A DNA stretch of 64,000 nucleotides. Origin: Salvelinus alpinus. Its lineage: Eukaryota > Chordata > Actinopteri > Salmoniformes > Salmonidae. The stretch lies in assembly GCF_045679555.1 (NCBI RefSeq), contig NC_092087.1:79477305-79541304 (forward strand), read 5' to 3'. Positions 59,576 through 64,000 of this stretch are shown piece after piece; the first letter of the stretch is position 1, and each line of letters opens with the position of its first letter. A program made the translations under genes and the position numbers. The notes below the pieces were generated by a model. It had not been told where the DNA came from and did no database searches. It was given only the letters and a program-made list of their open reading frames with translations.

Positions 59576-59938
59576 TAATAATTCCCAAAAAATTGGATGT
59601 CATTGTCTTTAATAACTGTTGCAATACAAAACATTGAAACCTTGTTAAATATTTGTTACTTTGGTATATATTGAGTGAAATGTTAAATGGTGGACTGCCG
59701 TGCACCTGCTGGGGACCAAAATATTATTTCAAGACATTCTTTGAGGATGATTCTATGACAAATACAAGGGACCAAAATATTATTCACTGAAATTCACTTG
59801 GGCTAAGTGACAATTTGAATCTCAAAAACAGACTTCAATAGTATATCACTGTAGTGAGTGTTATTAGACTCGAACATTCTCTCTCCCTCTCTGTCTGCCC
59901 CCTCTCTCTCTCGCCATCTCTTTCCCTCTCTCTCTCAG

Positions 59939-61628
59939 ACTCCCTCAGAGGAGACTTTTGGCTACAAGGAGCTTGTGGAGGCAGCTAAGACTGTGAAGCA
60001 TATCCGTGTGGCTCTGTGCAGCGATAAGGAGGCATGGGCCAAACTCAGCATCGTGTCTGACACTATCGCCATCTTCAGAAAGGTAAACTACTACACCACA
60101 CCTTTCACTTTGTCCAACAGAAATCACCTGCTTGGCTCCCGTTACAACAACTTTGACAACAAATGTATGAGAAAATATCAACTGAAAAATGTGATCTATG
60201 TGTGTGTATTCAGGCAGATAACCACCAAGACAACCTTCAGCTCTCTGAGACCAAGAAAGTGGAGGCGGACGGCCTTGCTCGCTTTATCACCATGAACGAG
60301 CTTCGCTACATCACCGAGTACAACCAAGTGGTAGTCACTGACCACAGCACTGTTCATCTACACCTTACACACTACTCTATACAACAGCACCTATTAACAG
60401 TTATACCAGCCTTGTCATGATTACACCTTGCCATCACATCCTTGTATTATTAGCCTTTCATGTTCAGTCATATAACCAGACTATACCTACAGACAGTTAA
60501 TGTACTGTCACATACCTCTGTTGATATCTATTTCCTATAGCTCTCTCTCTCTCCTCTCAGACAGCAGTGGGTCTGTTCCAGTCTGAGGTGAAGGCACACC
60601 TCCTGCTCTTCATCAACAGGGGGAGTGGTGACTATAAAGAGCTCAAGGACCGACTAGGAGCTCTGGCCCCAGAATTTGTTGGCGAGGTGAGAGCAGGCAA
60701 GCAGCAACTGGACCTGAAAAGAGCGACTGAACAAAACCTCTGTTATATCGGCCATTTGATTCAAATCTTGAGATAATGTCCCTAATCCTCTATTTGGAAT
60801 CGGTTCTTTTGAATCAACTATTTAATTGAATCTTGAATTTAATATGTAAATTGGATCATTGGAGTCAGATGTTTTGAACTGCTCTGTGAACTGAGAAAAC
60901 CCTTACCAAATGCAGGAGATAAGGAACTGCCCATCAACAAAATTCATATATATATTGAACTACTCGTCAATAAAATCACAGATTTTAGTTTTAGTTTCTG
61001 TTGTCAAACGTATTTGCTACTGTGTGCTCTACTGAATATTACCATGATTTCTTTGTCACAGTTCCTGTTTGTGCTGGTACACGGGGTGAAGTCCAATGAG
61101 AAATCTCTGGGCTACTTCGGCCTGACGTCACGTGACCTTCCCCGCATGGGCATTTACGACCGCGACTCAGATATGAAGTGGCTCATGCCCGAGGGAGAGA
61201 TCTCCACCGAGCGTGTGCGGGAATTCTGCCAGTCACTCATACTAGGCAATCTCAAGGTCAGAGGTCAAAACAAACCTGAGTTCAAATAGTATTGGTTCTC
61301 TTTCAAATGCCTTTGAGGGTTGATTGAGCCTGCCTGGAGTGCCAGATGGACAGGGTTTGCACTTTTTGGACTATTCTATTGGTTCCATTGTGCCAGGCAA
61401 GCTCAATTAAGAGCAGGTAAATACGTATTTGAAAGAAAACAAATACTATTTGAACCCATATCTATGGCGCAGTATACGTTTCAGTGGCTTTGATAATATG
61501 TAGAAAGAGGCAATAAATTATACTGTGTGGCCTCCATTTAATGTATCTATATTGCTTCTCAAAAACTTTTTTCATCTTTTTAGGAGGTGAAGCAGGCAGG
61601 AGAACCTGATCCTAAAACGGAGTTGTAA
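59939..61628 (+). CDS. erp27: erp27-like gene, last five coding exons (unit 3)
   Basis: Exons 59939-60082, 60214-60330, 60561-60686, 61062-61256, 61584-61628. All frames and splice signals are intact. This copy carries more amino-acid changes than unit 2. Exon 1 has H-I-R-V for H-I-P-V and D-T-I for D-A-I. Exon 4 has V-K-S-N for V-R-S-N, T-S-R-D for T-S-C-D, R-M-G for R-V-G and Y-D-R-D for Y-D-G-D. The K-T-E-L end is kept. Confidence 0.78.
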
Positions 61629-62200
61629 AATAAACAAATAAAGGAATGTAAATACTTAGCTTTATGACAATAATTGTGTCTTTTTTGGTCAGTATTGATT
61701 TCTGCCTGAATCTTATGTAGGCTATGTGTGAAAGAAGAATTGGAATCTGTCTTCAGAAAAAATAACAGTTGAGGATTTCAAATGCAATCGCAAAGAAACA
61801 ACAAATACAATAGAATATGATGCAGTATATTACAATACAATACATATTTGTGTATTTACATGCAAATGCTACATTTAAGTGCAGACCTGTGTTCAAATAC
61901 ATGTACAGGATATTTGAGTGTCTGGTATATAAAACACTTTTTCAAATACACAGCCCAAAACAATAACTTTTATTTTTGTATTTGAATGGTTATTTGTAAA
62001 AACCAAATAGTCTGCCAAATTGTATTATTTGACAGTATTTTCAAATTCTTATGTAAATTCATGAGAGTATATTTGAGTTTTTCAAATGCTTTAAGTGTAT
62101 TTCCAAATATATTAAAAAAATTCAACTACTTATCTTTTGAAATAAAAGATCAGAATACTTACTTCGAATGTGTGATCAATTAATTTAAATATTTTAAATA

Positions 62201-63269
62201 CAGTGGCAAGAAAAAATATGTGAGGCGTTTGGAATTACCTGGATTTCTGCATAAATTGGTCATAAAATTTGATCTGATCTTCATCTAAGTCACAACAACA
62301 GACAAACACAGTCTGTTTAAACTAATAACACAAACAATTATATGTTGTCATGTCTTTATTGAACTCACCGTGTAAACATTCACAGTATAGGGTGGGAAAA
62401 GTATGTGAAACTGTTGGATTTAATAACTGGTTGACCCTCCTTTGGCAGCAATAAACTCAACCAAATGTTTTCTGTAGTTGCGGATCAGACCTGCACAGCG
62501 GTCAGGATGAATTTTTGGACCATTAATCTTTACAAAACTGTTTCAGTTCAGCAATATTCTTAGGATGTCTGGTGTGAACCGCTCTCGAGGTCATGCCACA
62601 GCGTCTCAATGGGTTGAGTTCAGGACTCTGACTGGGCCACTCCAGAAGGCGTATTTTCTTCTGTTCAAGCCATTCTGTTGTTGATTTACTTGTGTTTTGG
62701 GTCATTGTCCTGTTGCGTCGCTCAACTTCTGTTGAGCTTCAACTGGCGGACAGATAGCCTTAAATTCTCCTGCAAAATGTCTTGATAAACTTGGGAATTC
62801 ATTTTTCTGTCAATGATAGCAAGTTGTCCAGGCCCTAAAGCAGCAAAGCAGCCCCAATCCATGATGATCCCTCCACCATACTTTACAGTTGGGATGAGGT
62901 TTTGATGTTGGTGTGCTGTGCCTTTTTTTCTCCACACATAGTGTTATGTGTTCCTTCCAAACACATCAACTTTAGTTTGACTCCTGACTCTAAATAGCTT
63001 TTGGAAAAGTCAATAGCCAAGGGGTTCCCATACTTTTTCCAACCTACACTGTGAATGTTTAAATGATGTATTTAATATAGATATATAATATATAATATAA
63101 TTATAATATAATTATTGTATAAAAATACAATAATTTGTGTGTTATTAGTTTAAGCACACTGTGTTTGTCTATTGTTGTGACTAAGATGAAGATCAGATAA
63201 CATTTTATGACTAATTTATGCAGACATCCAGGTAATTCCAAAGGGTTCACATACTTTTTCTTTCCACTG
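62201..63269 (-). mobile_element. Tc1-like transposon, internally deleted (unit 3)
   Basis: Unit 3 copy, carrying the same AT-only expansion (about 63079-63121) as unit 2. Confidence 0.85.
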
Positions 63270-63303
63270 TAGTATTTGAACCCAGATCTGATTAAGTTAC
63301 GTA

Positions 63304-64000
63304 TAGTTGAAGTCGGAAGTTTACATACACCTTAGCCAAATACATTTAAACTCATTTTTCCACAATTCCTGACATTTAATCCTAGTAAAAAATTGCTGTT
63401 TTAGGTCAGTTAGGATCACCACTTTTTTTTAAGAATGTGAAATGTCAGAATAATAGTAGAGAAAATTATTTCTTTCAGCTTTTATTTCTTTCATCACATT
63501 CCCAGTGAGTCAGAAGTTTACATACACTCAATTAGTATTTGGTAGCATTGCCTTTAAATTGTTTAACTTGGGTCAAACGTTTCGGGTAGCCTTCCACAAG
63601 CTTCCCATAATAAGTTGGGTGAATTTTGGCCCATTCCTCCTGACAGAGCTGGTGTAACTGGGTCAGGTTTGTAGGCCTCCTTGCTCGCATGTGCTTTTTC
63701 AGTTCTGCCCACACATTTTCTATAGGATTGAGGTCAGGGCTTTGTGATGGCCATTCGAATACCTTGACTTTGTTGTCCTTAAGCCATTTTGCCAGAATTT
63801 GGAAGTATGCTTGGGGTCATTGTCCATTTGGAAGACCCATATGCGACCAAGCTTTAACTTCCGGACTGATGTCTTGAGATGCTGCTTCAATATATCCACA
63901 TAATTTTCCTACCTCATTCTGCCATCTATTTTGTGAAGTGCAGCAGTCCCTCCTGCAGCAAAGCACCCCCACAACATGATGCTGCGACCCCCGTGCTTCA
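63304..64000 (-). mobile_element. Sleeping-Beauty-type Tc1 transposon (unit 3, cut by window end)
   Basis: First 697 bp of the unit 3 copy, holding the transposase C-terminal end (63532-63714 reads W-A-E-L-K-K and G-N-A-T-K-Y) and part of the catalytic core. Confidence 0.9.

Larger units (their letters stand above)
53557..64000 (+). repeat. Segmental tandem duplication, unit 3 (first 10.4 kb)
   Basis: Third unit, cut by the window end inside the Sleeping-Beauty-like element. It shares the derived states of unit 2 (Tc1 remnant 3' half kept, AT-rich expansion in the second Tc1, no 14.1-kb block). It differs at its very start, where GAGACATGATTAGATTCATA of the other units is lost and replaced by a shorter junction. 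Confidence 0.95.

Overview
The window is from a salmonid fish nuclear genome (Salmo/Oncorhynchus/Salvelinus type). The evidence is the repeat content: Tc1/mariner elements of the Sleeping Beauty source family, an RSg-1/L2-type LINE with the salmonid 3' tail, hAT elements, several other interspersed repeats I recognise as salmonid, and spliced genes with GT-AG introns. There are no bacterial features.

Layout. (1) 1-6184 is a wrecked endogenous retrovirus on the minus strand. Integrase C-terminus, env leader, surface and transmembrane pieces are recognisable, and env is interrupted by a plus-strand, 5'-truncated LINE at 783-2323. (2) 6185-64000 is a head-to-tail segmental duplication: unit 1 (6185-29864, 23.68 kb), unit 2 (29865-53556, 23.69 kb) and the first 10.4 kb of unit 3 (53557 to the window end). 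In order, each unit holds the right half of a hAT element; hAT and Tc1 debris; a salmonid interspersed repeat; an inverted pair of hairpin repeats around a LINE remnant; a Tc1/IS630-like element with perfect-looking ends; the last five coding exons of an erp27-like gene ending in KTEL; two more Tc1-like elements; a short hAT MITE; a gene for a very large secreted Gln/Pro-rich repeat protein; two Tc1 remnants; and the left half of the hAT element that bridges into the next unit.

The host genes per unit are therefore two, both on the plus strand: erp27-like (redox-inactive ER chaperone family, lacking its 5' exons here) and an unrecognised repeat-protein gene. The latter has a signal peptide split over three exons, then 27 (unit 1) or 33 (unit 2) copies of a 20-residue repeat, then 17 or 12 copies of an ELAVEPQQQQ-type repeat, and a unique C-terminus. 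It is the most interesting object in the window. It is intact in both units (about 1035 and 1146 residues by my splice model) while its repeat numbers have changed independently.

Units 2 and 3 share derived indels that unit 1 lacks, so unit 1 is the outgroup. The unit junctions lie inside an otherwise intact hAT element whose 8-bp target duplications still match. This suggests the hAT landed in a junction that already existed and then spread with the array. All function assignments come from reading translations by eye; no searches were run.
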